From Thiodiazotropha sp037384425 (lineage in GTDB: Bacteria > Pseudomonadota > Gammaproteobacteria > Chromatiales > Chromatiaceae), in contig JARROA010000011.1 in the NCBI GenBank assembly GCA_037384425.1, positions 62,001 through 126,000 of the forward strand: a stretch of 64,000 nucleotides of DNA. The letters run 5' to 3'. The position numbers and the translations under genes are program-made. Below the pieces are notes generated by a model, which was given only the letters and a program-made list of their open reading frames with translations, ran no database searches and had not been told where the DNA came from. Positions 1-9,489 of the stretch are shown here, piece by piece; positions within the stretch are counted from its first letter, which is position 1, and each line of letters starts with the position of its first letter.

Positions 1-1060
1 TCGTATGACTGTTGCTTCATTATAAATGCTTGAAGTTATACACTGCCCCCAAACAAATATGAACATCTACAATGACCCAATTAAACGTGGTATCGAAACA
101 CCAGTCCGGTCTGTGGGGAGGCAGTACGGTTCAGCGTCGTATCGAGGAACCTGGTGAGATCCTCGCCCGCATGGGCGCGAGGTCTGATGAACCCGAAGCC
201 CAGAGGCATCTCCTTTGCAGGCGCCGCTGCAGCCTCCATCCTGATAGAGTGCGACATGATGCCTTCCCCACGATCGCGACCAAGCAGAGCCTTATCTGCG
301 AGCTACAGTCCCATCTCAAGGCCTGTTACTACCGCATAGGCCGTTTCGCCAACACAAGGTTGCACGGAGCAGCAGCCCCTGACGTCATTTACTGACGCGA
401 CGCGGGACAGCAGATCATCTACATCGACGACGTCTCAATATGACCTGCAACACATGACATCTGGATGTGCCTCCCCAGTGACCGCGAGTAAAAGATGTCC
501 TGGTTCGACGTTCTCCTGCTCTGCGAGAACCTCATCCTTGACCCTGCGCGATCTGCAGGTGAGGGTGACGGGCTTGCCGCTGGTGTGGGATCGGTCGATC
601 GTTCAACGACACTGCCGATCCTCACTGCGGCTGGGCAACATGCATATAACCATCCCATTGCTGGGTCAGTTTGCAGTACCTTTGAGCTGGAATCGCCCAC
701 CTCCGCTAGCTGTCGATGGGTTTGTACCACCCTGATGAATATATATAAACCTAAAGTGGCTTGCGGTAAAGCTTACAGAAGGCGCAATACCGGTATTTAT
801 GGAATCAGTCTCCGCAGCCGAAATCGGACGGTATGGCATGGTAGGCTATTGAACCCTGATAGGTTCAGTGTAAATTAGCCAGAATCACCATGATCGGTCG
901 AGAAACCATCCTGACCATACCCTAGGTGAAGATGCCATTCGCATAGCGAAACTCAGCATGGAACGCAACCCATATTCCCCTCCCCCCACACACACAGGCC
1001 AATGTTGAAACCCATGCCATTGAGCCCGCCCCGGCATTATGGAATCCAGACGCTGCCGGC
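1..1060. other. Gene-poor leading region, no supported gene
   Basis: Several short open frames cross this stretch on both strands, but none has a convincing ribosome binding site, a recognisable motif or codon use like the genes further on. The composition is mixed and stops are scattered in all frames, as expected of decayed or non-coding DNA. I see no tRNA, repeat array or clear promoter. The last 110 bases (from about 947) are in frame with the membrane-protein fragment that follows and appear to be its former N-terminal coding part. Confidence 0.5.
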
Positions 1061-1387
1061 GTGTGGAGTGTGTTCTTCACGCCCGTGTTCGGATCGATAC
1101 TGCTGCTTCGGGATTGGCAGGCCATCGGCGATAATGATCAGGTCAAACTGGGCTGGATCTGGCTCGCCGTCAGCCTATGCGTCGTGATCGTCACGATGTT
1201 TGTGGGGAAGTATGGACTGGTATACTTGATCGTCTGGTATTTCGCCTGGCAGAAACGGCAGACTGAGTACATTACCGAAAAATGGCGTAAAGATATTCCG
1301 CGAAAGGGATGGATTCTGCCCCTGCTGTCAGGTGCGCTGACTGTTGCGGTTTTTGTCGTCATGGGGGTAACGGTGAGGTCGCTTTAG
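947..1387 (+). pseudogene. 5'-decayed small membrane protein gene
   Basis: The frame open from 947 to the stop at 1387 encodes a small integral membrane protein of unknown function. The first usable start is a GTG at 1061, giving 108 residues, but protein-like sequence continues upstream of it in the same frame (ALWNPDAAGVWSVFFTPVFG across the GTG), closed only by a stop at 944-946. No ATG and no ribosome binding site precede this part. The W-N-P-x-A-A-x-x-W-S-x-x-F-T-P segment resembles, from memory, a bacterial family of small proteins with this motif near the N-terminus, followed by two hydrophobic segments. Here they are around residues 27-58 (WIWLAVSLCVVIVTMFVG) and 88-105 counted from the GTG. 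The simplest reading is a gene that lost its start. A short functional product from GTG 1061 is the alternative. Confidence 0.45.
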
Positions 1388-2116
1388 GGCCTGGAAGATG
1401 GTAGATGCTCACGGGGTAAGGAGGTGCCGTGCAGTACTCAACACCACCTGCTTCGCAACAGAGTATTCTCAATAAGTTGTGTCCCCTGTCTGGCTAGGTT
1501 ATGAAATCCATTCAGAATCTGTTGTGGCAAATAGATCGGTGCGAGGTGTACATCCGCCAAGAAATAGCCCATAGGCAGTGCAATGTTATGCGACTGGGGG
1601 AGCCGTCATTCCGGAAAGCCACTGCTTACGAAGTAATGAGGAACTGGATGAGATTTTATAGATTAGATGTGGATCAGAGAAATATTCGCTGGCCCGTATA
1701 GCTTCGAGCCATCTTCATCATCAGCCTGGGATTGAGTGTGAATCAGCATGCTGGATACTCTGGGTACTTCATTGGTTGTAAGTTGCGATAGAAGGTGCTT
1801 CCTGTTTGTAAGCGGTTGCAACCAGCACTCAAATCTGATCTTGCCGCGATTGTTGGTGACGATTAGTTATTTATTGACTAAAAACAAAAATAGTGTCTGA
1901 TGGGCTGTTGTATTATTTAGCCCATATGTCAATTGATAGGCACTTCGGATAAGGCCAAACAATGCATATATATACTAATTAGTTAACTCATTAACTTGAA
2001 TAAAAGTGTCATTGCTTTCAAATGTATGATTGGTGCTTGTCGTGAAATAGCCCCTGTCCTATAGTGGGAATGCTGTTCCTGTCTAAACGGTATGACTAAT
2101 GTAAAGGATCTACGCC
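1388..2116. other. AT-richer intergenic region upstream of the barrel protein
   Basis: 729 bases without a supported gene. A 66-codon open frame at 1501-1701 begins with ATG but lacks a convincing ribosome binding site and recognisable motifs, so I leave it as possible only. From about 1860 the DNA becomes clearly AT-rich, with runs of A/T and several TTAA or ATTAGTTAA stretches, which is where promoter elements of the following outer-membrane gene would be expected. I could not fix a specific -35/-10 pair. Confidence 0.4.
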
Positions 2117-2743
2117 ATGAAAAGATATTTGAAGCACATTTTGCTGCTTTCCGCGGCAGGTTTGTTCATTCCCACAATTGCCCTTTCTCAGTGGTACATC
2201 GGTGCGGAAGTTGGTCAGACAGATACTGAACTCGATGTAGGGCCTGATTTTCCAGCAGACTTCGTCTCGACCGACGACGATACCGCCTACAAAGTATTTG
2301 CCGGTTACAATGTGAGTTCCAATTTTGCAGCGGAATTCGGATACGGGGACCTAGGCGAATACAATATCAATGATCTTGGTAGCCAAGTGGATCTAGAGTT
2401 CACCGCCTGGTATGCAACACTCATTGGTCGGGTGCAGATAGCGGACCGCTGGAAAATGTTTGGTCGGCTTGGATATGCATATTGGGATACCGACCTAAGC
2501 TATACCGAACCCGGTTTCTCCAGTTCGGGCAGTGACACCGGATTTGATCCGGTTCTCGGTCTGGGGTTTCTATACAGTCCCACCGACATGCTCGATATCC
2601 GCTTTGAATGGGAACAATTTCAAAATGTAGGCGATGAAGTGGCGACAAGTCTGGGTACCGGTCTGGGCAATATTGAATTGAACGGCCATGATGTAAATGT
2701 GGTCGGTATAGGTGTCACCTATAGATTCAACCTGAGTCATTGA
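2117..2743 (+). CDS. Outer-membrane beta-barrel protein (OmpA/OmpW-like fold)
   Basis: Encodes 208 residues. Residues 1-25 form a Sec signal peptide (charged MKRYLKH, hydrophobic core, cleavage near ALSQ-W). The mature part shows alternating-residue strands rich in Y, F and G, such as AAEFGYGDLGEYNIND and WKMFGRLGYAYWDTD, and ends in VVGIGVTYRFNLSH, all typical of a small 8-stranded barrel of the OMP_b-brl/OmpA-like superfamily. The start is supported by AAGGAT at 2103-2108. It stands alone, followed by a palindromic hairpin and a convergent gene. Family membership is clear from the pattern; ligand and role are unknown. Confidence 0.8.
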   Translation: MKRYLKHILLLSAAGLFIPTIALSQWYIGAEVGQTDTELDVGPDFPADFVSTDDDTAYKVFAGYNVSSNFAAEFGYGDLGEYNINDLGSQVDLEFTAWYATLIGRVQIADRWKMFGRLGYAYWDTDLSYTEPGFSSSGSDTGFDPVLGLGFLYSPTDMLDIRFEWEQFQNVGDEVATSLGTGLGNIELNGHDVNVVGIGVTYRFNLSH

Positions 2744-2921
2744 TGTCAATAAGCTGCGTTAGGGGTGGTGTAATTTACACCGCGCCGTTCTGATGGTTCC
2801 TGATGTTTGAATCGGGTCAATCAGATAGGAGGCTTATGCATGAGTGGGTGTCATTCCAGTCTGACCTAAGGATTTCATGCGAGTCATTGCTTCCTGATCA
2901 AAGCATTGCTGGATGCTCAGT

Positions 2922-2959
2922 ACAGGCCCCGATGGTCCGCTAGAACCATTGGGGCCTGT
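2922..2959. terminator. Long hairpin between convergent genes
   Basis: ACAGGCCCC at 2922-2930 pairs with GGGGCCTGT at 2951-2959, and ATGGT (2932-2936) pairs with ACCAT (2945-2949), joined by one G-T wobble. This makes a stem of about 15 base pairs around an 8-base loop. It lies between the convergent barrel-protein and DsrE-like genes, so a bidirectional terminator or mRNA-end stabiliser is likely. There is no clear T-run on either side. Confidence 0.5.
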
Positions 2960-2990
2960 GTGCTGCGGCGAGAGCGCATCGAGTGCCGGC

Positions 2991-3362
2991 TTAGAAAGAG
3001 AGTGTAGTCGCTCCCTCTGCCACCACCCCAAGCATCGATGCCGAGCCAGCGATCTCCACGCCGTCAATGAAATCGGACGGCTCATAACCTCTCACCTTGG
3101 CGCAAGGCGGGCAGACGTAGATGTTGCTGCCGTTGCTGATGACGTTTTCCATCATCTCGGTAACCGTCGGATCGAAGGGGTTGAGGCGGGCGCCAGCCGC
3201 TGCGCCGTTCTTGCGTACCCAGTCCACCCCAGAACTGACCATGAACAGGGTGACCTCGAAGCCCATGCCGATGGCGCCGTTGGCGATGCTCCAGGCGACG
3301 GATGAGCGCTCGTTGTCAAAACCGTTGGTGACTACGATGACGAGTTTATTGCTTTCGGACAT
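2991..3362 (-). CDS. DsrE-like family protein
   Basis: 123 residues with the DsrE/DsrF-like alpha/beta fold pattern: a first strand KLVIVVTNG followed by an acidic/serine helix, then WSIANGAIGMGFEVTLFMVSSGVDW, then a cysteine-containing segment IYVCPPCAKVRGY near residue 83, and a terminal ATTLSF. Proteins of this superfamily act in sulfur relay (TusD/DsrE) or as small soluble peroxiredoxin-like partners. The conserved dsrEFH cysteine cannot be assigned with certainty here, but the C-P-P-C pair is a candidate redox or persulfide site. AGAGGAAA lies upstream of the ATG. It stands alone, not in a dsr operon, so a generic DsrE-family annotation is safest. Confidence 0.75.
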   Translation of the reverse strand: MSESNKLVIVVTNGFDNERSSVAWSIANGAIGMGFEVTLFMVSSGVDWVRKNGAAAGARLNPFDPTVTEMMENVISNGSNIYVCPPCAKVRGYEPSDFIDGVEIAGSASMLGVVAEGATTLSF

Positions 3363-3538
3363 TGTCGTTTCCTCTTGTGTTTTGCCGTTATGGCGTTGCT
3401 TGAAAACTCAGCGATCAGAACAACCGGTAGGCCTTAGACCCTTTGCTTCCAAATCGCTTGGTTTACATTGCTGCCCGCAAAGGCAGCAGTCTCTTTACCC
3501 GACCGGGGAAGTACCCCGGCAGCGTAATCATCGAAGCT

Positions 3539-4267
3539 TCAGGCCGCGATCCGGGCCGGGTTCTGTCTTTCGGCCCAGCCCGACAGCTGATCAAAGAGTT
3601 GTCCCTGGGCGTTGCTGCCGCCGATCTGGGTAAGGTTCGGCAGCATCGCTTGCAGCCGCTGGTCCGCTTCTGAATAAGCACGCTCTGCCAATGCCATGCA
3701 GACCAGACCAAAGCGCACGACCACTGGATGCCGCTTGTCATGCTGCAGCCAACCTCGGATGCTGGTGCCGTCACCGGCACCGGCAAGGGCCAGCAGGTGG
3801 TGGATCTGTACGAACGGACTGGTGTTGCGGCCAATGCAATTTAAGACGGTGCGGCGCAGCGGTTGCCAGGGTAGGGCAACCGGCTCGGGCGCACTCATTA
3901 CAAGCCGCCAAAGCAGGGCAGGGGCGTCGGTCAGGGCTTCGTTGGTGGTGGCCGCAGTGGGCAGGACCTGGGACAGAAAGCGTCCATAGGCGCTGTCCCA
4001 GTCACCAAGGGCCAGTTCGAAAAGCGCCATGTGGAACTGCAGATGGACCCAGTCACTGCCCTGGCCCTGATGGCTGCTCAGCCAGTCGCCGAGCAGACGA
4101 TGGCCGAGTCGCAGCCGACCGTTGTCGAACATCCGGTGGGCGAGGGCGTGAGCAGCGCCCGTCTCACCTTGGCTGAACACTGCGTAACCGCTGATATCGC
4201 GCACTTGAGTACCGGCATAAAGGGACGGGATTTGCGGGCTTGAAACTGTGTTGCGCTGGGTGTTCAT
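3539..4267 (-). CDS. TPR-like cytoplasmic protein divergent from the BTAD regulator
   Basis: About 242 residues from the ATG at 4267, which is preceded by GGAGG. A longer frame upstream has no such site. The sequence is helical and resembles degenerate tetratricopeptide repeats: AHALAHRMFDNGRLRLGHRL, FHMALFELALGDWDSAYGRF and VRFGLVCMALAERAYSEADQ each read as one repeat-like helix pair. No signal peptide or membrane segment is visible. It is transcribed divergently from the regulator at 4382, with a 114-base shared spacer, so common regulation is likely. I do not recognise a named family; a partner or target of the neighbouring regulator is inference. Confidence 0.65.
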   Translation of the reverse strand: MNTQRNTVSSPQIPSLYAGTQVRDISGYAVFSQGETGAAHALAHRMFDNGRLRLGHRLLGDWLSSHQGQGSDWVHLQFHMALFELALGDWDSAYGRFLSQVLPTAATTNEALTDAPALLWRLVMSAPEPVALPWQPLRRTVLNCIGRNTSPFVQIHHLLALAGAGDGTSIRGWLQHDKRHPVVVRFGLVCMALAERAYSEADQRLQAMLPNLTQIGGSNAQGQLFDQLSGWAERQNPARIAA

Positions 4268-4381
4268 GCGTGGCCTCCGAAGCGGTTTCGTTTGCGTTGG
4301 CTTCATGATCGGACCCGACCGTCTATTTACCCGGCGCTGTGCAATCCTTTCAGTGTCTATTTTTCGTCTATAATCGTTCCG
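4268..4381. promoter_or_regulatory. Divergent promoter region between TPR-like gene and BTAD regulator
   Basis: A 114-base spacer separates two divergently transcribed genes, so it must hold both promoters and probably the regulator's own operator. A-T richness rises just before the regulator's start (TCGTCTATAATCG at 4365-4377 contains TATAAT, a good -10 match). No clear inverted repeat was found. Confidence 0.4.
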
Positions 4382-6463
4382 ATGAATAAAGTGCTGCAAT
4401 TTCAGCTGCTTGGGCCATTCGAGGTGCGTGATTCAGAAGGCCATGTGGTCGATTTCAGCCACCGCAAGGTCCAGGCTCTGTTTGCCTACCTGACTGTGGA
4501 GGGTGATCGCCCGCAGTCACGTGAACAGCTGGCGTCCCTATTGTGGTCGCGCACCGGTGATGAACGGGCACGCCACAATCTGCGCCAGGCGCTCTCCAAG
4601 CTGCGACTTCTCTGCCCCGACCTGATCGAGACTCCGGGTGATGCGGTGGCGCTCAGTCCCCAGGCCTGCAGCATCGATCTACTGCGTTTCGAGGAGGGCG
4701 CGCGGGCGGAGGATGCCGATGGGCTGCAGAAGGCGCTGGAGCTCTATCGCGGGGACCTGCTCGAGGGGTACACCACCAGCGAGTCTGATTATCAGGACTG
4801 GCTGGAGATGGCGCGGGGGCGCCTGCGCAAACAGGCCTGTGAAGTCGCGGAACGCCTGGTCGGCCTGCTGCGAGCCCAGGGCCGGGAGCGCGAGGCGGTC
4901 GATGTACTGCACGGGTTGCTGGGTTTCGATCGGGCCAACGAAACCGCTCACCGGGAGCTGATCGAGTTACTGGCGCGCAGTGGGCGCCGTTCGGATGCTC
5001 TGCGCCAGTTTCAGGAGTGCGCGGTCGCCCTGGCCCAGGAACTCGGTGTCCAACCCGGGCCCGAGACCCGACGGCTGGTCGATGCCATCCGGCAGGGCGG
5101 ATCGCTTGCATGCACAAGCGATGCGGTACCCGCATCGGCCGTGGCGGCTGAGGATGCAACCGCATCGGTTCCCCGGCAGGAGCCGGTGGGAATCCCGCTA
5201 GCGCATACAGGTGGTCGAACCGAAGCCGTTGCCGGAAATAGAACGGGTACTACGGCCTCGGTACTCGAACTGCCGGACAAGCCCTCGCTGATCATCAAAC
5301 CCTTCATCAATATGAGCGCAGACAGGGAGCAGGACTATTTCGCTGAAGGACTGACCAAGGACATCAGTATCGCCCTGACCAAGATCCCCGGTCTGTTTCT
5401 GGCGGCGGACGAGACGCCCCAGGCCCGTGTTGCCCAGACCATGAGCCCGTCCGAGCTGGGGCGTGAAGTCGGTGTGCGCTATGTCCTCACCGGTGGCGTG
5501 CGCCGGCAGGGCGAGCGGGTGCGGATCAACGCCGAGCTGATCGACGCGGCCAGCGGCCAGTGTGTGTGGGGCGAGCGTTTCGATCGCGAACTGCACGACC
5601 TGTTTTCGATCCAGGACGAGATCACGGAAGAGATCGTCACCGCCATGGACGTCAAGCTGGTGCAGGGGGAGGCGGCGCGCTATATGCGCAAGGCGTTGAC
5701 CAACCCAGCGGCGCTCGAGGCTTCCTATCACGGCTGGTATGCCCTCTACCACGGTACCGGTCGTACCGATGTACTGGAGGCGCAGCGCCTGTTCGAGCGG
5801 GTCATCGAACTCCAACCCGAGGTCTCCCTCGGCTACGCCAGCGCCGCGCTGGCCTATTGGGCGGAGGCCGGATTCGGTCGCGTAGTGGTGCATTCACCGG
5901 CGATGCGACACGCCACGGAGTTGGCGCGCAAGGCCATCGAACTGGGCGATACCACGGGTTATGCCCACCTGGTGATGGCGGTGGAGCACCTGGCCCATCA
6001 TGAATACGAGCAGGCGATGGCCCAGGCCACCGAAGGGGTGGCTGCGCGGCCAAACTGCAACGGGGCCTACGCCATCAAATCGAGCGTGCTCAACTTCCTC
6101 GGGCGACCCCAGGAGGCGATCGAATTCGCCCAGTATGCAGTGCGTCTTACCCCCCTCTATCCAGCTGAATTTCCGGCTGTGCTTGCTGCGTCACTGCACG
6201 ACAGTGGTCGCTATGCCGAAGCTGTTGCCGCCGCAGAGGCTTCACTGCGGTTGCGCAGAGACGATATCGATCCCATGCTGTTCCTGACCGCGGCGAAGGT
6301 GGCGCAGGGCAAGCTGGAAGAGGCCCGCGAGACCGCTGCCAAGGTGATGCGGCTCGACCCCGGTTTCCGGATTGCTGAATTCGCAGAGACCCAACCCTAC
6401 CGAAACCCGGACGATCTCGCGCGGTTGATCGGTCGTCTACACGAAGCCGGGCTGCCGGATTGA
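4382..6463 (+). CDS. BTAD-family transcriptional regulator with TolB-like and TPR domains
   Basis: 693 residues from ATG 4382 (MNKVLQFQLLGPFEVRD); upstream in-frame codons look non-coding. Residues 1-100 are an OmpR/SARP-type winged helix (HRKVQALFAYLTVEG, SREQLASLLW, RARHNLRQALSKLR). Residues about 105-245 are the bacterial transcriptional activator (BTAD) helical domain (YRGDLLEGY, ETAHRELIELLARSGR, GVQPGPETRRLV). After a linker, residues 300-445 match the TolB-like segment seen in CadC- and adenylate-cyclase-type regulators (FINMSADREQDYFAEGLTKD, YVLTGGVRR, LIDAASGQCVWGERFDREL). The rest is TPR repeats. No membrane segment is visible, so it is a soluble sensor-regulator. It probably controls the divergent TPR-like gene, itself, or the amidohydrolase 195 bases downstream. 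Confidence 0.85.
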   Translation: MNKVLQFQLLGPFEVRDSEGHVVDFSHRKVQALFAYLTVEGDRPQSREQLASLLWSRTGDERARHNLRQALSKLRLLCPDLIETPGDAVALSPQACSIDLLRFEEGARAEDADGLQKALELYRGDLLEGYTTSESDYQDWLEMARGRLRKQACEVAERLVGLLRAQGREREAVDVLHGLLGFDRANETAHRELIELLARSGRRSDALRQFQECAVALAQELGVQPGPETRRLVDAIRQGGSLACTSDAVPASAVAAEDATASVPRQEPVGIPLAHTGGRTEAVAGNRTGTTASVLELPDKPSLIIKPFINMSADREQDYFAEGLTKDISIALTKIPGLFLAADETPQARVAQTMSPSELGREVGVRYVLTGGVRRQGERVRINAELIDAASGQCVWGERFDRELHDLFSIQDEITEEIVTAMDVKLVQGEAARYMRKALTNPAALEASYHGWYALYHGTGRTDVLEAQRLFERVIELQPEVSLGYASAALAYWAEAGFGRVVVHSPAMRHATELARKAIELGDTTGYAHLVMAVEHLAHHEYEQAMAQATEGVAARPNCNGAYAIKSSVLNFLGRPQEAIEFAQYAVRLTPLYPAEFPAVLAASLHDSGRYAEAVAAAEASLRLRRDDIDPMLFLTAAKVAQGKLEEARETAAKVMRLDPGFRIAEFAETQPYRNPDDLARLIGRLHEAGLPD

Positions 6464-6658
6464 CGCGGAGGAATCCTGGGACGGTCATTCAAGGGTGCAG
6501 AACAGGTGAGTGCCGATCTCATTTGCTCACCCGCGAGACGGTCGAATTCACAGAGGCTAAAAGTCGATCATTCAAGGATAAATGGCATTCGGCGGCGCAA
6601 GCCGCATCGATAACACAGGACAGACCAGGGGGCAGGTGGGTCGATACAAGGAGGGATT

Positions 6659-8395
6659 ATGTCTCAAGACAAATATTCTCGACGCCGGTTCATGACTTCC
6701 TGCGGAGCGCTGGGCCTGGGCTCGTTGCTTGAAGGATGTTGTAGTGTTTACTCGCTTTTACCGCCTTGCAGCAGCCTTGAGCCGGACATTCTTGTGCCGC
6801 AGGGGCTCAAGGCAATGTCGACACAGCCCTTTGTCGGTGTCGATATGCATTGCCACATCTTCAACGGCTACGATGTTCCTCTATCGGAATTCCTGACTGG
6901 GCCAGTTCTGCATTTTGAGCCACCGTTTGATGCCTTGCTCAGGCTTATAACGGAACCTGTGGAGGCAGGTATTCGCACCTTCGCCCCCTGTGCCAGTGAA
7001 GAGTATGCCGAGTTGTGCGATCTTGTCTCGAGTCAGCGTGAAAAGGCTGCAGGTATCGAGTTTTCCATCGAAAGCGCCGTAGAGAACGAAATTGCCACTG
7101 ACGATAGTAACTTTTCTGAGTATATGGCGCGTGTCGCCAACGGCAATGTGGAATTCCTGCGTCTGTATCGGTCGCTTGAACGTGAGGGAATGATGACTCT
7201 CGGTGTGCGTCCTGATCAACTCAGGAAGGAGGATGAGCGGCTGTCGCCTGAAGAAATACTGCGTAATGTAAGATTCGAAGATATTAAAGCATCCTTGAAA
7301 GCACCGGCTCACATACGCACCAAGGCGTCGAGGCTTTGGTCTTTCCTGCGCAGCTTCTGGGGCCGTCGCTACCACAATGCGTATCGCCTGCTGACGTTGT
7401 ATGGGGAAGGTGGGGAAGGTCCAAAGGTTGACGTGTTTTTTGCCGCACCGGTCGATTTCGATGTGCCGCTCAAGGCACAACCACCATCTTCCAAACTGGA
7501 GGACCAGCTCAAACTCATGGCAGGTATCTCGGTACTGACAGGAGGGCGCATATTGCCTTATGTTCCTTTTGATCCGCACAAAGATATCTTGCATGGGGGG
7601 GAAGCTTTACGCTTGGTTAAAAAGGGGGTCATGGAGTATGGATGTGTTGGCGTAAAGTTGTATCCGCCGATGGGTTTTAAGGCATACGGCAACAGCGGAC
7701 AGGATCCAGGATGTCACTGGCCGAACGGCAACTATGGGGAAAAGCTGGACGCATCGCTGAAAGGTCTCTACGAGTGGTGTCTTGAATGTGAAGTTCCCAT
7801 ACTGGCCCATTCGAGTGAGTCGAACGGAGTCACTAAAGCGTGCCAACGCCTGGGTGGCCCGGATGATTGGCAACATGCGCTGAGCGAGTTTGCGGGACTG
7901 CAAGTCAGTGTTGGTCACTTCGGTGGCGATACGGCCTATGCATCGCAAGATGATTATGAACGGGCAAGAGGGTTCGCTTCACTAATGCGAGAGTCCTATG
8001 CTGAACATTTCTATGCCGATTTGTCTTTCATGCCGGGCTTGTTTGAACCTAACTCGACCCTCAGCCGGATCGTGGAAGAGATGAAGGGGATGCCGGTTTC
8101 CGGTGCGGAACAGGCGACGGTTGCGGACCGTCTGCTCTACGGTAGCGACTGGTTTATGCTTGCCTTCGACGCTTCCGCGCTGGACTATGCGCGCCTGATG
8201 CAGGACTACCTCCTTAAAATAGGTGATGAATCTTTGGTGGCAAAGGTTTTCAGCAGTAACACCATTGAACTCTTTAGACTTGCGAAACGGGAAAATGGTA
8301 AAGCGGGCAAACTTCGGAATCGGCTTGATCGATTCTTTGAACAACACAACCTACACCCGCAATGGCTGCCGCGCATAGATAGTCAATACGCTTAG
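6659..8395 (+). CDS. Tat-exported amidohydrolase-family metal hydrolase
   Basis: 578 residues with a strong ribosome binding site (AAGGAGGG). The N-terminus carries a twin-arginine motif SRRRFM at residues 7-12 and LEGC ending at residue 27, which could be a lipobox, so a folded, possibly lipid-anchored exported enzyme is likely. The amidohydrolase_2 TIM-barrel metal-site motifs are visible: DMHCHIFNG (His64, His66), GVKLYPPMGF (the lysine strand), PILAHSSESNG, VSVGHFGGD and LLYGSDWFM with the terminal aspartate. A roughly 90-residue insert between the first strands (around 180-260) is unusual. The substrate cannot be deduced. It follows the BTAD regulator in the same direction, 195 bases away. 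Confidence 0.8.
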   Translation: MSQDKYSRRRFMTSCGALGLGSLLEGCCSVYSLLPPCSSLEPDILVPQGLKAMSTQPFVGVDMHCHIFNGYDVPLSEFLTGPVLHFEPPFDALLRLITEPVEAGIRTFAPCASEEYAELCDLVSSQREKAAGIEFSIESAVENEIATDDSNFSEYMARVANGNVEFLRLYRSLEREGMMTLGVRPDQLRKEDERLSPEEILRNVRFEDIKASLKAPAHIRTKASRLWSFLRSFWGRRYHNAYRLLTLYGEGGEGPKVDVFFAAPVDFDVPLKAQPPSSKLEDQLKLMAGISVLTGGRILPYVPFDPHKDILHGGEALRLVKKGVMEYGCVGVKLYPPMGFKAYGNSGQDPGCHWPNGNYGEKLDASLKGLYEWCLECEVPILAHSSESNGVTKACQRLGGPDDWQHALSEFAGLQVSVGHFGGDTAYASQDDYERARGFASLMRESYAEHFYADLSFMPGLFEPNSTLSRIVEEMKGMPVSGAEQATVADRLLYGSDWFMLAFDASALDYARLMQDYLLKIGDESLVAKVFSSNTIELFRLAKRENGKAGKLRNRLDRFFEQHNLHPQWLPRIDSQYA

Positions 8396-8458
8396 GAGTC
8401 GAGGAGCAGGGTAAATTAACGCTATCCCCTCTGGTTATCGGCAACCAACTGAGTGGTT

Positions 8459-9046
8459 TCACTGCAGCAGGTATCGGATAGCCTCCAGGATGACGAACGA
8501 GGGCGTTTCATGAGGAAACATGAAGCGCAGTTCCCCCTCCGGCGAGATCAGATAAGTGACTGCCGAGTGGTTGACCGCATAGCCGAAACTCGACCCTTCG
8601 AGGGTGACAGCCTCGTATTGTACGCCATAGCGTTTTGCCACCTCGGCAATCTCGCTCTCACTACCGGTCACGCCCATCATGTTGGGGTGAAAGTAGCTGA
8701 CGTACTCATCCAATACTTCGAAATTGTCCCGTTTCGGATCGACGCTGATAAACACCGCCTTAACGGACTTCAACTCATCCTCGTTGAGTTCATTCAAGGC
8801 CTGGGCAAGTATGGAGAGGGAGGTGGGGCAGACATCAGGGCACTTGGTGTAACCGAAGTAGAGCACCACTGCTTTCCCTCTCAGCTGTTTTAACGAGAAA
8901 TCGCCCTGACTCGAATGGAGTACGAAGTCTCCAGCCGGCAGTTCACTATCGATGTTGAGTACCTCATCCTTTGGCGTGACATCATCCGATGTGGCTGATG
9001 AAGACAGGATAAGCAGTGCTGCAAAGATTAAGGTTCGCTTAAGCAT
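8459..9046 (-). CDS. SCO1/SenC family copper chaperone
   Basis: 195 residues with a short signal peptide (MLKRTLIFAALLILSSSATS). The thioredoxin-like SCO fold is clear: GKAVVLYFGYTKCPDVCPTS with copper-ligand cysteines C69 and C73, VFISVDPKRDNFEVLDEYV, and the third ligand His160 in YAVNHSAVTYLI. SCO proteins deliver copper to the CuA site of cytochrome c oxidase or act as thiol reductases in the periplasm. GGAGA precedes the ATG. No oxidase subunit gene lies nearby, so the partner is not shown. It is convergent with the amidohydrolase gene. Confidence 0.93.
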   Translation of the reverse strand: MLKRTLIFAALLILSSSATSDDVTPKDEVLNIDSELPAGDFVLHSSQGDFSLKQLRGKAVVLYFGYTKCPDVCPTSLSILAQALNELNEDELKSVKAVFISVDPKRDNFEVLDEYVSYFHPNMMGVTGSESEIAEVAKRYGVQYEAVTLEGSSFGYAVNHSAVTYLISPEGELRFMFPHETPSFVILEAIRYLLQ

Positions 9047-9489
9047 GATGTCTCCGTGCTTCTTTTTTCATTGATTCCTAGTCAAAACCGATCCGAGCAT
9101 CGCTACATAAGCGCAGCAGTCATCCCCTTTCAGGCAGCTGGGGCGACGTGGTCAGGTCCGGCAGCGGTGGTGCCAAAACAAGGCCGTATCGGGAGCAAAG
9201 CAATAACATCATGTATTGCGACTAGTTTTCCTTGAAAGTATTATCTGCAGTGTGGTTATTTAACCCTATGCACTACACACTAAATTTTTCAAACAAAATG
9301 TCGATACAGTCTGGAAGCTTCGTACTGACCTGGCGCACTGGCGGCTGAACTCAGTAGGGAGTGAGCGGTCAGTCAAGTTTAAGGCAATTTCTTAACCAGA
9401 ATGGGAAAGTTATTCCTTTTATGTGGTTATTGACCGAAAAAGTAACTATATTGATCTCATCTAATACCTACAAACATGGAGGGTTATCT
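9047..9489. other. Intergenic region, no gene seen
   Basis: 443 bases between divergently oriented genes. It must carry promoters for both flanking genes. The frame of the downstream gene is open back to an ATG-less start near 9361, but that extension looks non-coding (see that gene). No repeat or RNA gene was recognised. Confidence 0.4.

Noticed and set aside
72..395. 107-codon open frame near the start
   Set aside because: No ribosome binding site, no family pattern, and other frames of similar length overlap it.
419..878. Overlapping open frames on both strands
   Set aside because: Low-complexity composition and no recognisable motifs; probably decayed DNA.
1501..1701. 66-codon open frame
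   Set aside because: No clear ribosome binding site or homologous pattern; noted only as a possibility.
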